Of a DNA stretch of 64,000 nt, positions 39,116 through 47,651 are shown piece by piece. The notes below the pieces were generated by a model that did no database searches, was not told the DNA's origin, and saw nothing but the letters and a program-made list of their open reading frames with translations. The first letter of the stretch is position 1. Every line of letters starts with the position of its first letter. Origin of the DNA: Undibacterium_A arcticum (lineage in GTDB: Bacteria > Pseudomonadota > Gammaproteobacteria > Burkholderiales > Burkholderiaceae_D); NCBI RefSeq assembly GCF_042660705.1, contig NZ_JBHSUQ010000001.1; one strand, written 5' to 3'. The translations under genes and the position numbers were made by a program.

Positions 39116-39700
39116 TCAGATCAGCTGGAACCATCCCAGCAGGGCGCCGAATGCCAGCAGCCACAGCAAATGCACTTTGGTGCGCCAAATGACCAGGCCG
39201 CTAAAGATGGCGATCGCCCACAACGGCCAATCGGTGGCCGCATGGATGTTGGCACTGGCCAATATCCAGCCGGTCGAGATCAGCAGTGCAATCACAATCG
39301 GCGCCATCCCCTGTTTGAACGCGCGCACGACACGCAATTCGCTGTTGCGATGCCCCCATTGCGCTGCCAGATAGGTCAGTGTGGTGCTGGGCACCATAAT
39401 GCCCACCATCGTCACCAGCACACCCAGGAACGCCGCCGCAACGCTGCCGGCATTGATCCCGACATTCCAACCCATCAATGCTACAAACAAGACATTCGGA
39501 CCGGGTGCAGCCTGGGCGATCGCGATCGAATCGTTAAACTGCGATTGTGTCAGCCAGTGGTGCTGTTCGACCAGATAGCGATGCATGTCCGACGTGGTTG
39601 AGATCGCGCCGCCAATCGACATCAGGGACAGCATCAGGTAGTGCCCGAACAGACTGAGCCAGTCGCTCCAGCCAAGCACAAGGTGAATTGGCGGACTCAT
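39116..39700 (-). CDS. chrA: chromate transporter, second short subunit
   Basis: A 194-residue half of a split CHR transporter. ATG 39700 (MSPPIHLVLGWSDW) overlaps the end of the upstream half by 4 bp. Motifs: LMLSLMSIGGAISTTSDMHR, AIAQAAPGPNVLFVALMGW, FKQGMAPIVIALLIST. Short-chain CHR proteins act in pairs, with opposite membrane orientation, to pump chromate out, driven by the membrane potential. The family also transports sulfate-like anions. Confidence 0.85.
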   Translation of the reverse strand: MSPPIHLVLGWSDWLSLFGHYLMLSLMSIGGAISTTSDMHRYLVEQHHWLTQSQFNDSIAIAQAAPGPNVLFVALMGWNVGINAGSVAAAFLGVLVTMVGIMVPSTTLTYLAAQWGHRNSELRVVRAFKQGMAPIVIALLISTGWILASANIHAATDWPLWAIAIFSGLVIWRTKVHLLWLLAFGALLGWFQLI

Positions 39701-40287
39701 GCGCGCAACCCTCGGTACGTCAGAAAGCAAGCCGGGCCGCCCAAACCGATCAGCACATAGATCAGCGGCCAGTGCAAAAAAGCCACCGACACGACGCCGG
39801 CCACGCAAAACCCGATGCACCACAGCATTGGCATCGGATGCGATTTCAGCGCGCTCGTCAGTTTCAAGCCGGTAGCCGCGATCAGTCCGGCTGACACGGC
39901 GGCCATCCCGCGCAAAGCGCCGGCCACGCCCGGATGGTCAGCATAATGCGCATGCAGCAGGGCCAGCAGCAACACCAGCACCAGCGGAATTGCCAGCATG
40001 CCCGCCAGTGCGCTCAGCGCACCCGGCAAGCCAAAATAGCGGCCGCCGATCATCAATGACAGATTGACTACATTCGGTCCCGGCATGATTTGCGCCACCG
40101 ACCAATCCTCGATGAACTCCGCCTGTGTCATCCAGCGTTTTCGCTCGACCAACTCCCGCTGGACGACGGCCAGCACACCGCCAAAGCCCTGCAATGCGAG
40201 CAGCGTAAACGAGACGAACAGGTCAGTTAAGGAAGTAGGGCGCTGCCGCGCGGGCGCTGGGGGAGGATTCATTCCAGGATTGTCCAT
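39697..40287 (-). CDS. chrA: chromate transporter, first short subunit
   Basis: A 196-residue CHR half: LFVSFTLLALQGFGGVLAVV with the GFGG motif, RKRWMTQAEFIEDWSVAQIM, PGPNVVNLSLMIGGRYFGLP, LRGMAAVSAGLIAATGLKL. Translationally coupled to the second half (ATGA overlap). No regulator lies next to it; the chrB fragment of this window is 39 kb upstream. Confidence 0.85.
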   Translation of the reverse strand: MDNPGMNPPPAPARQRPTSLTDLFVSFTLLALQGFGGVLAVVQRELVERKRWMTQAEFIEDWSVAQIMPGPNVVNLSLMIGGRYFGLPGALSALAGMLAIPLVLVLLLALLHAHYADHPGVAGALRGMAAVSAGLIAATGLKLTSALKSHPMPMLWCIGFCVAGVVSVAFLHWPLIYVLIGLGGPACFLTYRGLRA

Positions 40288-40409
40288 GCTTTATATCAGA
40301 GGCTGTATCAGTTCTAGTGGGTTTCATGCATTGTCTCTGCCGAACGCGCATCGGCAATGATATGCGGCACGACCCCGTCCTCGGTCATCGGCCATCAAGC
40401 TAGGCTATC

Positions 40410-41075
40410 ATGGCACCTGACAGAAACTCAACCAGTTGCAGAAAGACCGCCGTGTTTGACCAGCCGATAGTGATGCTCGATTTTGAAACCACCGGACTGA
40501 GCCCCGACGCCGGCTGCCGCATCACCGAGGTGGCGGCGCTGCGGATTGCCGACGGCCGGATCGTTGACCGCTACGTGTCACTGATTAATTGCCGGGTCAG
40601 GATTCCATCCGACATCACGTCCATTACCGGCATCACGCAAGCGATGGTCGATACCGCGCCGCCGGTTGCGCATGTGCTGCCGGAACTGCTGGACTTCATC
40701 GGCAGCGACGCGCTGTCGGCGCACAACGCCAGTTTCGACGCCAAATTCCTGCAGGCTGAAAGCGCGCGGCTGGGCTTGACGCCGGCCTACCAGCGGCTGA
40801 TCTGTTCATTGAAATTATCGCGCCGGGTGTTTCCCGGCCTTGCCAGCTACAGCCTTGGCAAGCTGGCCGGGACGCTCGGCATCCGCTTCAAGAGCGCCGC
40901 GCACAGGGCCGAGGCCGATGCCGAAGTGTCAGCCAAACTATTACTGCACATTGGACAGCATCTGGGCAGCACCTACGGCTGGGCGTCGATTCCGCCGCAG
41001 CTGCTGGAATCGGTGAACCAGCTGAGCGCCGCCAAAGTGCCGCATTTCTTGCTGAAGCAATCCGGCCGGCACTGA
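40410..41075 (+). CDS. DEDDh 3'-5' exonuclease (DnaQ-like)
   Basis: A 221-residue exonuclease of the DNA polymerase III epsilon class. Exo I DFETTGL (about residue 25), Exo II HNASFDAKFL, Exo III HRAEADAEVSAKLL with the catalytic His: all four acidic residues are present. A 3'-5' single-strand nuclease role in proofreading or repair is likely. The start could be 40410 or the ORF-internal VMLDFE region with an alternative codon; no Met is better placed. Stand-alone. Confidence 0.85.
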   Translation: MAPDRNSTSCRKTAVFDQPIVMLDFETTGLSPDAGCRITEVAALRIADGRIVDRYVSLINCRVRIPSDITSITGITQAMVDTAPPVAHVLPELLDFIGSDALSAHNASFDAKFLQAESARLGLTPAYQRLICSLKLSRRVFPGLASYSLGKLAGTLGIRFKSAAHRAEADAEVSAKLLLHIGQHLGSTYGWASIPPQLLESVNQLSAAKVPHFLLKQSGRH

Positions 41076-41109
41076 CTTATTCGCCAATTCAATTGTTCGC
41101 CAATTAATT

Positions 41110-42108
41110 TCATTCGCACCGCAACTGCTCGCGCACCTGGGCCGCGATCTCGTACGAGCGCAGCCGCGCCGCGTGATCGAAGATCTGCGCAGTCACGATC
41201 AGCTCATCGGCACCGGTCTGCGCGATAAACGCCCGCAAACCATCCTTGATCGTCGGCGCGGCGCCGACCATTGAGCAGGCCAGTGAGCGTTCGATATGCT
41301 GTTGTTCGCTCGGCGACCATAGACCGTCCATGCTGTCGACCGGCGGCTTGAGTTGGCCCGGTGTGCCACGCACCAGGCTGAGAAACTGCTGTTGCACCGA
41401 GGTAAACAAGCGATGTGCCGTAGCATCATCGTCGGCAGCAAACACGCCCACGCCGAGCATCACGTAGGGTTGTTCCAGCGCGGCAGAAGGCTGGAAACGG
41501 CTGCGATAAATCTCGATCGCCGACATCAGATAACCGGGTGCGAAATGCGATGCAAACACAAACGGCAGTCCCATTTCCGCCGCCAATTGGGCGCTGAACA
41601 TGCTGGAGCCGAGTAGCCATAGCGGCACATTCAAACCCGCGCCCGGCACTGCCTGCACCGCCTGTTCCGCTTGCGCCGGGCGGAAGTAGGACTGCAATTC
41701 CAGTACGTCCTGCGGAAAGGTATCCGCGCTGTCGATCTGATTGCGGCGCAATGCGCGCGCGGTACGCTGATCGGTGCCCGGCGCGCGGCCCAGCCCCAGA
41801 TCGATGCGCCCGGGATACAGCGATTCAAGCGTGCCGAACTGCTCGGCAATCACCAGCGGCGAATGGTTCGGCAGCATGATGCCGCCGGCGCCGACACGGA
41901 TCGTCGAGGTACCGGCTGCCACATGCGACATCACCAGCGAGGTCGCCGCGCTGGCGATGCCGCGCATATTGTGATGCTCGGCCAGCCAGTAGCGACGATA
42001 GCCCCAGCGCTCGGCGTGTTGCGCCAGATCGCGGGTGTTATGGAACGACTCGGCTGCGCTGCCGCCTTGCACGATAGGTGACAGGTCCAGTACGGAAAAT
42101 TCAATCAT
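41110..42108 (-). CDS. LLM-class flavin-dependent oxidoreductase
   Basis: A 332-residue luciferase-like monooxygenase. ATG 42108 (MIEFSVLDLSPIVQGGSAAE) has AGGAA upstream; an in-frame ATG at 42144 is less likely. Signatures: RYWLAEHHNMRGIASAATSL, IRVGAGGIMLPNHSPLVIAE, LYPGRIDLGLGRAPGTDQRT and PLWLLGSSMFSAQLAA. The MsnO8 / YhbW group has this pattern. It uses reduced flavin and O2; substrate unknown. Confidence 0.9.
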   Translation of the reverse strand: MIEFSVLDLSPIVQGGSAAESFHNTRDLAQHAERWGYRRYWLAEHHNMRGIASAATSLVMSHVAAGTSTIRVGAGGIMLPNHSPLVIAEQFGTLESLYPGRIDLGLGRAPGTDQRTARALRRNQIDSADTFPQDVLELQSYFRPAQAEQAVQAVPGAGLNVPLWLLGSSMFSAQLAAEMGLPFVFASHFAPGYLMSAIEIYRSRFQPSAALEQPYVMLGVGVFAADDDATAHRLFTSVQQQFLSLVRGTPGQLKPPVDSMDGLWSPSEQQHIERSLACSMVGAAPTIKDGLRAFIAQTGADELIVTAQIFDHAARLRSYEIAAQVREQLRCE

Positions 42109-42232
42109 GGGAAATTCCTGATAGCTGATGCTTTCATGCGCCATTACAGCAGAGACTAGTTACTCGTCGTCGCCGCACGATCACTGCCATCCGACGCAAC
42201 ATCATAAAATTTGGACACGGCAGAGTGCCACT

Positions 42233-42264
42233 GAGCCCCTCTCCCGCCTGCGGAAGAGGGGCTC
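42233..42264. repeat. 10-bp inverted repeat (hairpin)
   Basis: GAGCCCCTCT (42233-42242) and AGAGGGGCTC (42255-42264), perfect arms, 12-bp loop. It lies after the Old Yellow Enzyme stop on the minus strand, without a T run. It resembles the longer palindromic element at 51842-51956 in style (CCCCTC...GAGGGG). Confidence 0.7.
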
Positions 42265-42290
42265 GACCTTGGTGCTTCTGACTGCGCCGC

Positions 42291-43412
42291 TCAAGCCGCC
42301 TTTTTATCCGACAAAAACGGATAGTCGGTATAGCCTTCGGCGCCGCCGCCGTACAGCGTGCCGGCATCCAACTCATTCAACGGCGCCGCCAGGCGCAGCC
42401 GATCGACCAGGTCCGGATTGGAGATGAACGGGCGTCCGAACGCGACCAGATCGGCCAGCCCGTCCTGCCGCACCTTGACTGCCAAGTCGCGATCATAGCC
42501 ATTGTTGGCAATGTAGATGCCCTTGAACAGGCGGCGCAACACCTGCAGGTCGAAGCCGTTTTCGACCTGGCGCGGACCGCCGGTCGCCCCTTCCACCACG
42601 TGCAGATACAGCAGCCCGAACTGGTTCAGCTGCTCGACGACGTAGCTGAACAACGTGGCCGGATCGCTATCGGCAATGTCGTTGGCCGGGCTGATCGGCG
42701 ACAGGCGCACGCCGACCCGCTCGGCACCCCAGACTGCGCTGACCGCTGCGGTGACTTCCATCAGCAGCCGGGCCCGGTTTTCCAGCGATCCGCCGTAGGC
42801 GTCGGTGCGGTGGTTGGTCTGGTCGCGCAGGAACTGGTCAATCAGGTAGCCGTTGGCGGCATGGATTTCGACGCCGTCGAAACCGGCATCGAGCGCATAT
42901 TGCGCGGCGACGCGATATTGTTCGATGATGCCGGGAATTTCGGCAGTCTCTAACGCGCGCGGCGTGACGAAGGGTAAAAAGCCGGCTTCGGTAAATGCCT
43001 TGCCTGCTGGCTGGATCGCCGACGGTGCCACCGGCAACGCGCCATCCGGCTGCAATTCGGGATGCGAGATGCGGCCGACATGCCACAACTGCAAGAAGAT
43101 GCGGCCGCCTTCCTGATGTACCGCAGCGGTCACGTCCTTCCAGCCTGCCACCTGGTCCTGGTGATAGATGCCGGGCGTGAATGCATAACCTTTGCCCTGC
43201 GGCGAAATCTGCGTGGCTTCGGCAATGATCAAGCCGGCGCTGGCGCGCTGCGCGTAATATTCCGGCGCCAGCAGGCTGGGCACGTCGGCTACTTGCGCGC
43301 GGCTGCGCGTGAGCGGCGCCATCACGATGCGATTGCGCAAGGTGTACGGGCCGAACTGGACTGCTTCAAACAGGTCGGCGCGATGGGGAGTTGCGGTAGC
43401 TTGATTCGACAT
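42291..43412 (-). CDS. nemA: Old Yellow Enzyme family ene-reductase
   Basis: A 373-residue FMN ene-reductase. ATG 43412 (MSNQATATPHRADLFEAVQF). FMN and active-site motifs: MAPLTRSRAQVADVPSLLAP, EYYAQRASAGLIIAEATQIS, FLQLWHVGRISHPELQPDG, FDGVEIHAANGYLIDQFLRD with the His-x2-Asn substrate pair, YGGSLENRARLL. Closest to N-ethylmaleimide reductase; reduces activated C=C bonds or nitro esters with NAD(P)H. It is third in the leftward unit starting at 44636, with 136 bp to the hydrolase gene. Confidence 0.9.
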   Translation of the reverse strand: MSNQATATPHRADLFEAVQFGPYTLRNRIVMAPLTRSRAQVADVPSLLAPEYYAQRASAGLIIAEATQISPQGKGYAFTPGIYHQDQVAGWKDVTAAVHQEGGRIFLQLWHVGRISHPELQPDGALPVAPSAIQPAGKAFTEAGFLPFVTPRALETAEIPGIIEQYRVAAQYALDAGFDGVEIHAANGYLIDQFLRDQTNHRTDAYGGSLENRARLLMEVTAAVSAVWGAERVGVRLSPISPANDIADSDPATLFSYVVEQLNQFGLLYLHVVEGATGGPRQVENGFDLQVLRRLFKGIYIANNGYDRDLAVKVRQDGLADLVAFGRPFISNPDLVDRLRLAAPLNELDAGTLYGGGAEGYTDYPFLSDKKAA

Positions 43413-43548
43413 GACGTTCCTTATTGAGTTAATAGGGTGATGGATCAATGGGGATGAACCGTGTTGCATGAAACAGAATTGCGGTACTGATTTGTCGGGA
43501 TTGCCTTGCTGGTTGCCTGGGATCGGCGAACTGGTCGCCGCTGATTTG

Positions 43549-44421
43549 TTACAGCCCGGCGATAAAGGCGGCGATTTCACTCAGTGCGCTGTGTTCGCGC
43601 GCGCACCGACAGCGCGCCGGTCCGTCCTGCAGCGGCACCGGCGCCAGCCGTTTCACCAGCGTCTTGACACCGGCTGCGATCAGCCGCGCGCCGTACTGCT
43701 CGCCTTCGTCGCGCAGCGGATCCTCCTGCGCCGACAGAATCAGCGCCGCCGGCAAATCTTTCAAGCGGCTCGATTGCAGCGGCGACGCATACGGATGCGT
43801 GCGATCGGCCACCCGTGGCAGATAGCCGCGATAACCGGCGGCGCAGGCATCGGCCACACCTGCTACCCCCGGACTGGCATTGAGCGCGCGCATCGAACCG
43901 CTGGTCAAGCCCGGATCGAGCATCGGCATGATCAGGATTTGCGCCGCCAGTGGCGGACCACCGCGGTCGCGCGCCACCAGCGCCGACACCGCGGCCAGGT
44001 TGCCGCCGGCTTCAATGCCGGCCGTAATCAGTCGCGCACCGCTCCAGCGCAATGTCGCATGGTGTTGCGCTGCCCAGCACAGCACTGCATGGGCATCTTC
44101 CACCGCCGCCGGAAACGGCTGCTGGCAGGCCAGCGTGTAACTGGCCGACAGTACCGGCAACCCGGTCCCGATCGCCAGCGCCCGAGCGAATTCATCCGAC
44201 TCGTCCAGGCTGCCGCCAACAAAGCCGCCCTGGTGAAAAAATACGATCAGACTGTCAGCCACCGTCGCTGCCGACGGCGAGGTTGACGTTGAATACAGCC
44301 GCGCCGCCAGCGTGGCTTGGGCGGCTCCTGGCACTTGCATGTCGCGTACCACCAACGGCGCGACCGATGGATCGGTAGCGGCCATCAGGTCAGTTCCGGG
44401 CGTGGCGATGGATTTGCTCAT
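43549..44421 (-). CDS. alpha/beta-hydrolase (HSL-like) lacking the nucleophile serine
   Basis: A 290-residue protein of the hormone-sensitive-lipase type. The oxyanion motif (normally H-G-G-G) reads FFHQGGFVGGS. The nucleophile elbow, normally G-D-S-A-G-G, reads GIEAGGNLAAV, so Ser is Glu. The acid region LILSAQEDPLRDEGEQYGAR is typical. The usual H-G-F near the end is not visible (LAPVPLQDGP). No single-base shift restores the serine. It is therefore probably not an active esterase, or has a sequence error. ATG 44421 overlaps the upstream small gene by 4 bp. Confidence 0.75.
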   Translation of the reverse strand: MSKSIATPGTDLMAATDPSVAPLVVRDMQVPGAAQATLAARLYSTSTSPSAATVADSLIVFFHQGGFVGGSLDESDEFARALAIGTGLPVLSASYTLACQQPFPAAVEDAHAVLCWAAQHHATLRWSGARLITAGIEAGGNLAAVSALVARDRGGPPLAAQILIMPMLDPGLTSGSMRALNASPGVAGVADACAAGYRGYLPRVADRTHPYASPLQSSRLKDLPAALILSAQEDPLRDEGEQYGARLIAAGVKTLVKRLAPVPLQDGPARCRCAREHSALSEIAAFIAGL

Positions 44422-44636
44422 TTGCCGGCACCGCCCGCTGCCGGCAACCCCAGCGCTGCATCATTCAAGCCGTCTTCCGACGCGCTGTCGTTGCTGAAAA
44501 GTTGCTGGAATCCGGTGTATTCCGCCTGCACCTGCCGACTGCCATTCAGATGGTCCGGCACCACGGTCAGGGCCGCGACGATGAGCAGCGCCATGGCGAT
44601 GGAAAACAGCGCGGTAGCAGAGTTACTGGTGGTCAT
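44418..44636 (-). CDS. small single-helix membrane protein
   Basis: A 72-residue protein: MTTSNSATALFSIAMALLIV, AALTVVPDHLNGSRQVQAEY, then a polar tail rich in Asp, Ser, Gly. One membrane or signal helix. Its stop overlaps the hydrolase start, indicating co-translation. No family recognised. It is divergent from the LysR gene at 44768, with the palindrome between. Confidence 0.6.
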   Translation of the reverse strand: MTTSNSATALFSIAMALLIVAALTVVPDHLNGSRQVQAEYTGFQQLFSNDSASEDGLNDAALGLPAAGGAGK

Positions 44637-44724
44637 GATGGTTGCCCCTCGAGGACATTATGCTGCGAAGCACAAAATATAGTCCTGTTCTATACTTGGA
44701 TAAATAAGCATAATTTGAATTTAC

Positions 44725-44742
44725 TGTTCAGAATTCTGAACA
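44725..44742. promoter_or_regulatory. perfect 18-bp palindrome, likely LysR binding site
   Basis: TGTTCAGAATTCTGAACA, a perfect palindrome between a LysR gene and a divergent operon. It contains TTCAGAATTCTGAA, compatible with the T-N11-A core of LysR-type boxes. It lies 25 bp before the LysR start and 88 bp before the start of the divergent gene. Confidence 0.75.
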
Positions 44743-44767
44743 ATGTTTGAGCAATGAACGAGGCAAG

Positions 44768-45700
44768 ATGGATAAGTTGCAAGCCATGGAGGTCTTTGTG
44801 CAGGTGGTCGACTCCGGCGGCTTTACCCGCGCAGCGGAACATATGCACATGCCCAAGGCGACCGTCTCGACCCTGATCCAGGCACTCGAAACGGCACTCT
44901 CCGTCAAGTTGCTCAACCGCACCACACGCCGGGTCAGCGTCACCGCCGACGGCGCCGCCTATTACGAACGCTGCCTGCGGATACTGGCCGACGTGCAGGA
45001 TACCGAGGAGTCGCTGTCGAGCTCGCACGCCAGCCCCAGCGGTCGGCTGCGGGTGGATGTGCCGACCGGCCTTGGGTTGCAGGTCATCATTCCGGCGCTG
45101 CCGCAATTTTTTGTGCGTTATCCGGATCTCGTGCTGGAAATGGGTTGTGGTGACCGGCCGGTCGATTTGATCGAAGAGGGCATCGATTGCGTGGTACGGG
45201 CCGGCGAACTGGCCGATTCGTCCCTGATCGCACGCCGGGTCGGCGCGCTGTCTTTTGCCACCTGTGCGGCGCCTTCGTATATCGAACGCTACGGCCGCCC
45301 GCTGCATCCGAATGATCTGCTGCGGCATCAGTGCGTCAATTATTTTTCTGCCAAAACCGGCAATATCCTCGAATGGGACTTTGCCAAGCAGGGTGAACGG
45401 ATCCAGATTGCCTTGCCCGGAACCATCGCAGTCAACAATTCGGATGCCTATATGGCGGCCGGGTTATCCGGGCTCGGCGTGATGCAAGCGGCCACATTTG
45501 CGCTGCAGCAGCACCTGGACGCCGGTCGGCTGGAATTGTTGCTGACAGAATGGTGCACCGATCCGCTGCCGTTACATGTGGTGTACCCGCAAAATCGGCA
45601 TCTGTCGGCCAAGGTCCGGGCCTTTGTCGAGTGGATTGCCGAATTGTTTACCGATTCTCCGGCACTGCAAATCGCTCAGCCGAAGCCGGCCGGCAGATAA
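44768..45700 (+). CDS. LysR-family transcriptional regulator
   Basis: A 310-residue LysR regulator. ATG 44768 (MDKLQAMEVFVQVVDSGGFT), preferred over an in-frame ATG at 44747. Winged helix: RAAEHMHMPKATVSTLIQAL, TALSVKLLNRTTRRVSVTAD. Effector domain from about residue 90 (GRLRVDVPTGLGLQVIIPAL). The start pattern places it in the AaeR/DhcR-like subgroup that often controls neighbouring oxidoreductases. Divergent from the small protein-hydrolase-Old Yellow Enzyme unit, which it probably regulates through the palindrome at 44725. Confidence 0.9.
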   Translation: MDKLQAMEVFVQVVDSGGFTRAAEHMHMPKATVSTLIQALETALSVKLLNRTTRRVSVTADGAAYYERCLRILADVQDTEESLSSSHASPSGRLRVDVPTGLGLQVIIPALPQFFVRYPDLVLEMGCGDRPVDLIEEGIDCVVRAGELADSSLIARRVGALSFATCAAPSYIERYGRPLHPNDLLRHQCVNYFSAKTGNILEWDFAKQGERIQIALPGTIAVNNSDAYMAAGLSGLGVMQAATFALQQHLDAGRLELLLTEWCTDPLPLHVVYPQNRHLSAKVRAFVEWIAELFTDSPALQIAQPKPAGR

Positions 45701-45926
45701 TCGGGATCCGGCGTGGTCAACGCAAGTTGGCGCGCTGCCAGATAGTCGCGCTCGCTGGCGCTACAGTGACTCGTCAACGAACGACAATCCTGCCGTCCCG
45801 CACCTGTTACCCGTTACCCGTTACCCGCTACCGATGCGCTGTGCTGACAGGGCATAGAATCGATATCTCAACCGCGCGACCCAGCAACCCAGCGAGCCAT
45901 AGACCAATTTCATCCGGAGCCAGCCC

Positions 45927-46456
45927 ATGCGCCGCTATAAACGCCTGCTGATCGTCTTTCTGTTCCTAGCGGTTTGCTGGCCGTGTTCGAATTTTCCGGC
46001 ATCCGCGGCAACGTCAACCTGGCGTTTCTGCATCAAAAAATTGTCGACAATAAAGTCAGTGGCTTGCTGATTTTTACGCTGCTGTTTTGTCTGGGAAATC
46101 TGATACAGATACCCGGGTGGATCTTTCTCGCGGCGGCCGTGCTGGCGCTGGGCCGAACCTGGGGCGGCATGGCGAGCTATGTCGCGGCGGTTGTTTCATG
46201 CACGGTCACGTTTTTCACGATCAGGCTGATCGGCGGTGACGCCTTGCGCGAACTGAAGAACCCGTATGCAGTCAGGATATTGCGCAAGCTCGACACCGAT
46301 CCGATCAAAAGCATAGTGCTGCTGCGGACGCTGTTTCAAACCGTGCCCGCACTGAATTACGCGCTGGCGTTGTCTGGCGTCAGGTTTCATCAATATCTGG
46401 TGGGGACGATGCTGGGACTGATCTTGCCGATCATTCTGTACTGCTGGTTTTTTTGA
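45927..46456 (+). CDS. TVP38/TMEM64-type VTT-domain membrane protein, one frameshift
   Basis: About 176 residues. ATG 45927 (MRRYKRLLIVFLFLAV) with CGGAG upstream. The T run 45973-45975 is one T short: adding it joins V-L-L-A-V-F to FEFSGIRGNVNLAFLHQK. VTT domain: LGNLIQIPGWIFLAAAVLAL, GRTWGGMASYVAAVVSCTVT, LRTLFQTVPALNYALALSG. DedA-superfamily proteins of this type are membrane proteins linked to lipid scrambling or flipping. Stand-alone. Confidence 0.8.
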
Positions 46457-46577
46457 TTATCTGGCGATGGCGGTGCATCTGCATTAATTGACTGTCGATT
46501 GGCGCTGTGTCCGCCAACCTGGACAACACGTCCGCGCTTGGGGCGGACGGCTGCTGTGCGATCGTGGTCGGTGTGGC

Positions 46578-47009
46578 TCAGACCACCGTCAGGGTCACGT
46601 CGATATTGCCGCGGGTGGCGTTGGAGTAGGGGCAGACCTCATGCGCCGCGTGCACCAGCGATTCGGCGGCCGCGCGCTCCATGCCGGGAATGCTGACCGC
46701 CAACGTCACGTCGATGCTGAAACCCTTGGCGCCGCCAACCCGCGGGCCGAAGTCGACCGAGGAGTTGATCGTGGTCTCGGCCGGCAGTGTGATTTTTTGC
46801 GTGCCGGCGACAAATTTCATTGCGCCGATGAAGCAGGCGGCGTAGCCGGCCGCGAACAATTGCTCGGGATTGGTCCCATTGCCGTTACCGCCCATTTCTT
46901 TCGGCGGATTCAGTTTGACTTCGAGCTTGCCGTCGTCGGATCTGGCAGTACCGTCACGACCACCGGTGGCGATGGCGTGCGCTGTATAGATGACTTTATC
47001 AAGTGCCAT
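46578..47009 (-). CDS. ohr: organic hydroperoxide resistance protein Ohr
   Basis: A 143-residue OsmC/Ohr enzyme from ATG 47009 (MALDKVIYTAHAIATGGRDG). The two catalytic cysteines are in YAACFIGAM (about 60) and HEVCPYSNATRG (about 125), with the Ohr-specific spacing and Glu/Arg. It reduces fatty-acid and organic hydroperoxides with lipoylated proteins as electron source. No MarR-type ohrR is adjacent. The frame extends upstream to 47216 without support. Confidence 0.95.
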   Translation of the reverse strand: MALDKVIYTAHAIATGGRDGTARSDDGKLEVKLNPPKEMGGNGNGTNPEQLFAAGYAACFIGAMKFVAGTQKITLPAETTINSSVDFGPRVGGAKGFSIDVTLAVSIPGMERAAAESLVHAAHEVCPYSNATRGNIDVTLTVV

Positions 47010-47343
47010 GGTGACTTCTTTCTCAGTATTGGGGGATGAAATGGACGCCACCACGGGTGGCGTCGGCGCGAACATCAGACCCGACCAAGCGTCGGGCTGA
47101 GGCGCTAGTGTAGTGGGAATCCGGCAGTTCCGCTGGTGCGGCGATATCCTGCCCGAAATGACGGCGCCGAACAGCAAAAAGCCCAAACATCGGTTTGGGC
47201 TAAGCGTCTGATTCACATGATGAATTTGAAAGACCGTGATTAACTAATCGCGTATTGCTCTTTTGAAATTCTAAAATGTGAACAAGCGGATACCGGTGGA
47301 GTCCAATCAATGAGAAATCTCTCAACCTGCACAGGAGTTGGCA
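47010..47343. other. intergenic region with a hairpin
   Basis: About 330 bp. A perfect hairpin AGCCCAAAC (47180-47188), loop ATCG, GTTTGGGCT (47193-47201) is followed, on the minus strand, by five T: a terminator reading leftward, perhaps insulating ohr from upstream transcription. The AT-rich part at 47,210-47,330 likely holds the csbD promoter. Confidence 0.55.
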
Positions 47344-47517
47344 ATGAACAAAGATCAAATCAAAGGTGCCGTCAAAGATGCTGCCGGTAAAGTGCAGCAA
47401 AAAATTGGCATGGCCGTCGGAAGCAAACAGCAGCAAATCAAGGGCTTAGTGAAGCGGGTCGAAGGGCAATCGCAGAAGACGATTGGTGATATCAAGGAAG
47501 CCTTCAAGAAGCGATAA
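47344..47517 (+). CDS. CsbD-like small stress protein (57 aa)
   Basis: MNKDQIKGAVKDAAGKVQQK, then IGMAVGSKQQQIKGLVKRVE, then GQSQKTIGDIKEAFKKR. CsbD-type composition (MNKDQIKGxxKxxxGKVQxKxG). AGGAG precedes ATG 47344. A strong terminator follows. Below 60 codons but well supported. Confidence 0.85.
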   Translation: MNKDQIKGAVKDAAGKVQQKIGMAVGSKQQQIKGLVKRVEGQSQKTIGDIKEAFKKR

Positions 47518-47542
47518 AGTATGACAGCGCTCATAGAAAAAT

Positions 47543-47570
47543 AAACGGCGGGGAATCCCCGCCGTTTTTG
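47543..47570 (+). terminator. Rho-independent terminator after the CsbD-like gene
   Basis: AAACGGCGGGG (47543-47553), loop AAT, CCCCGCCGTTT (47557-47567) and more T: an 11-bp perfect stem. Confidence 0.9.
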
Positions 47571-47606
47571 GTTTTATTAGCCGTCGTATTGAACATATAA
47601 AACAGA

Positions 47607-47635
47607 AAAGCCAGCGCCGTTTCAACGCTGGCTTT
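47607..47635 (-). terminator. terminator for the molybdopterin oxidoreductase gene
   Basis: AAAGCCAGCG (47607-47616), nine-base loop, CGCTGGCTTT (47626-47635). On the minus strand it is followed by T-rich sequence and ends the gene at 47652. It may also work on the plus strand. Confidence 0.75.
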
Positions 47636-47651
47636 CTGCGTGTGCGGCTGC

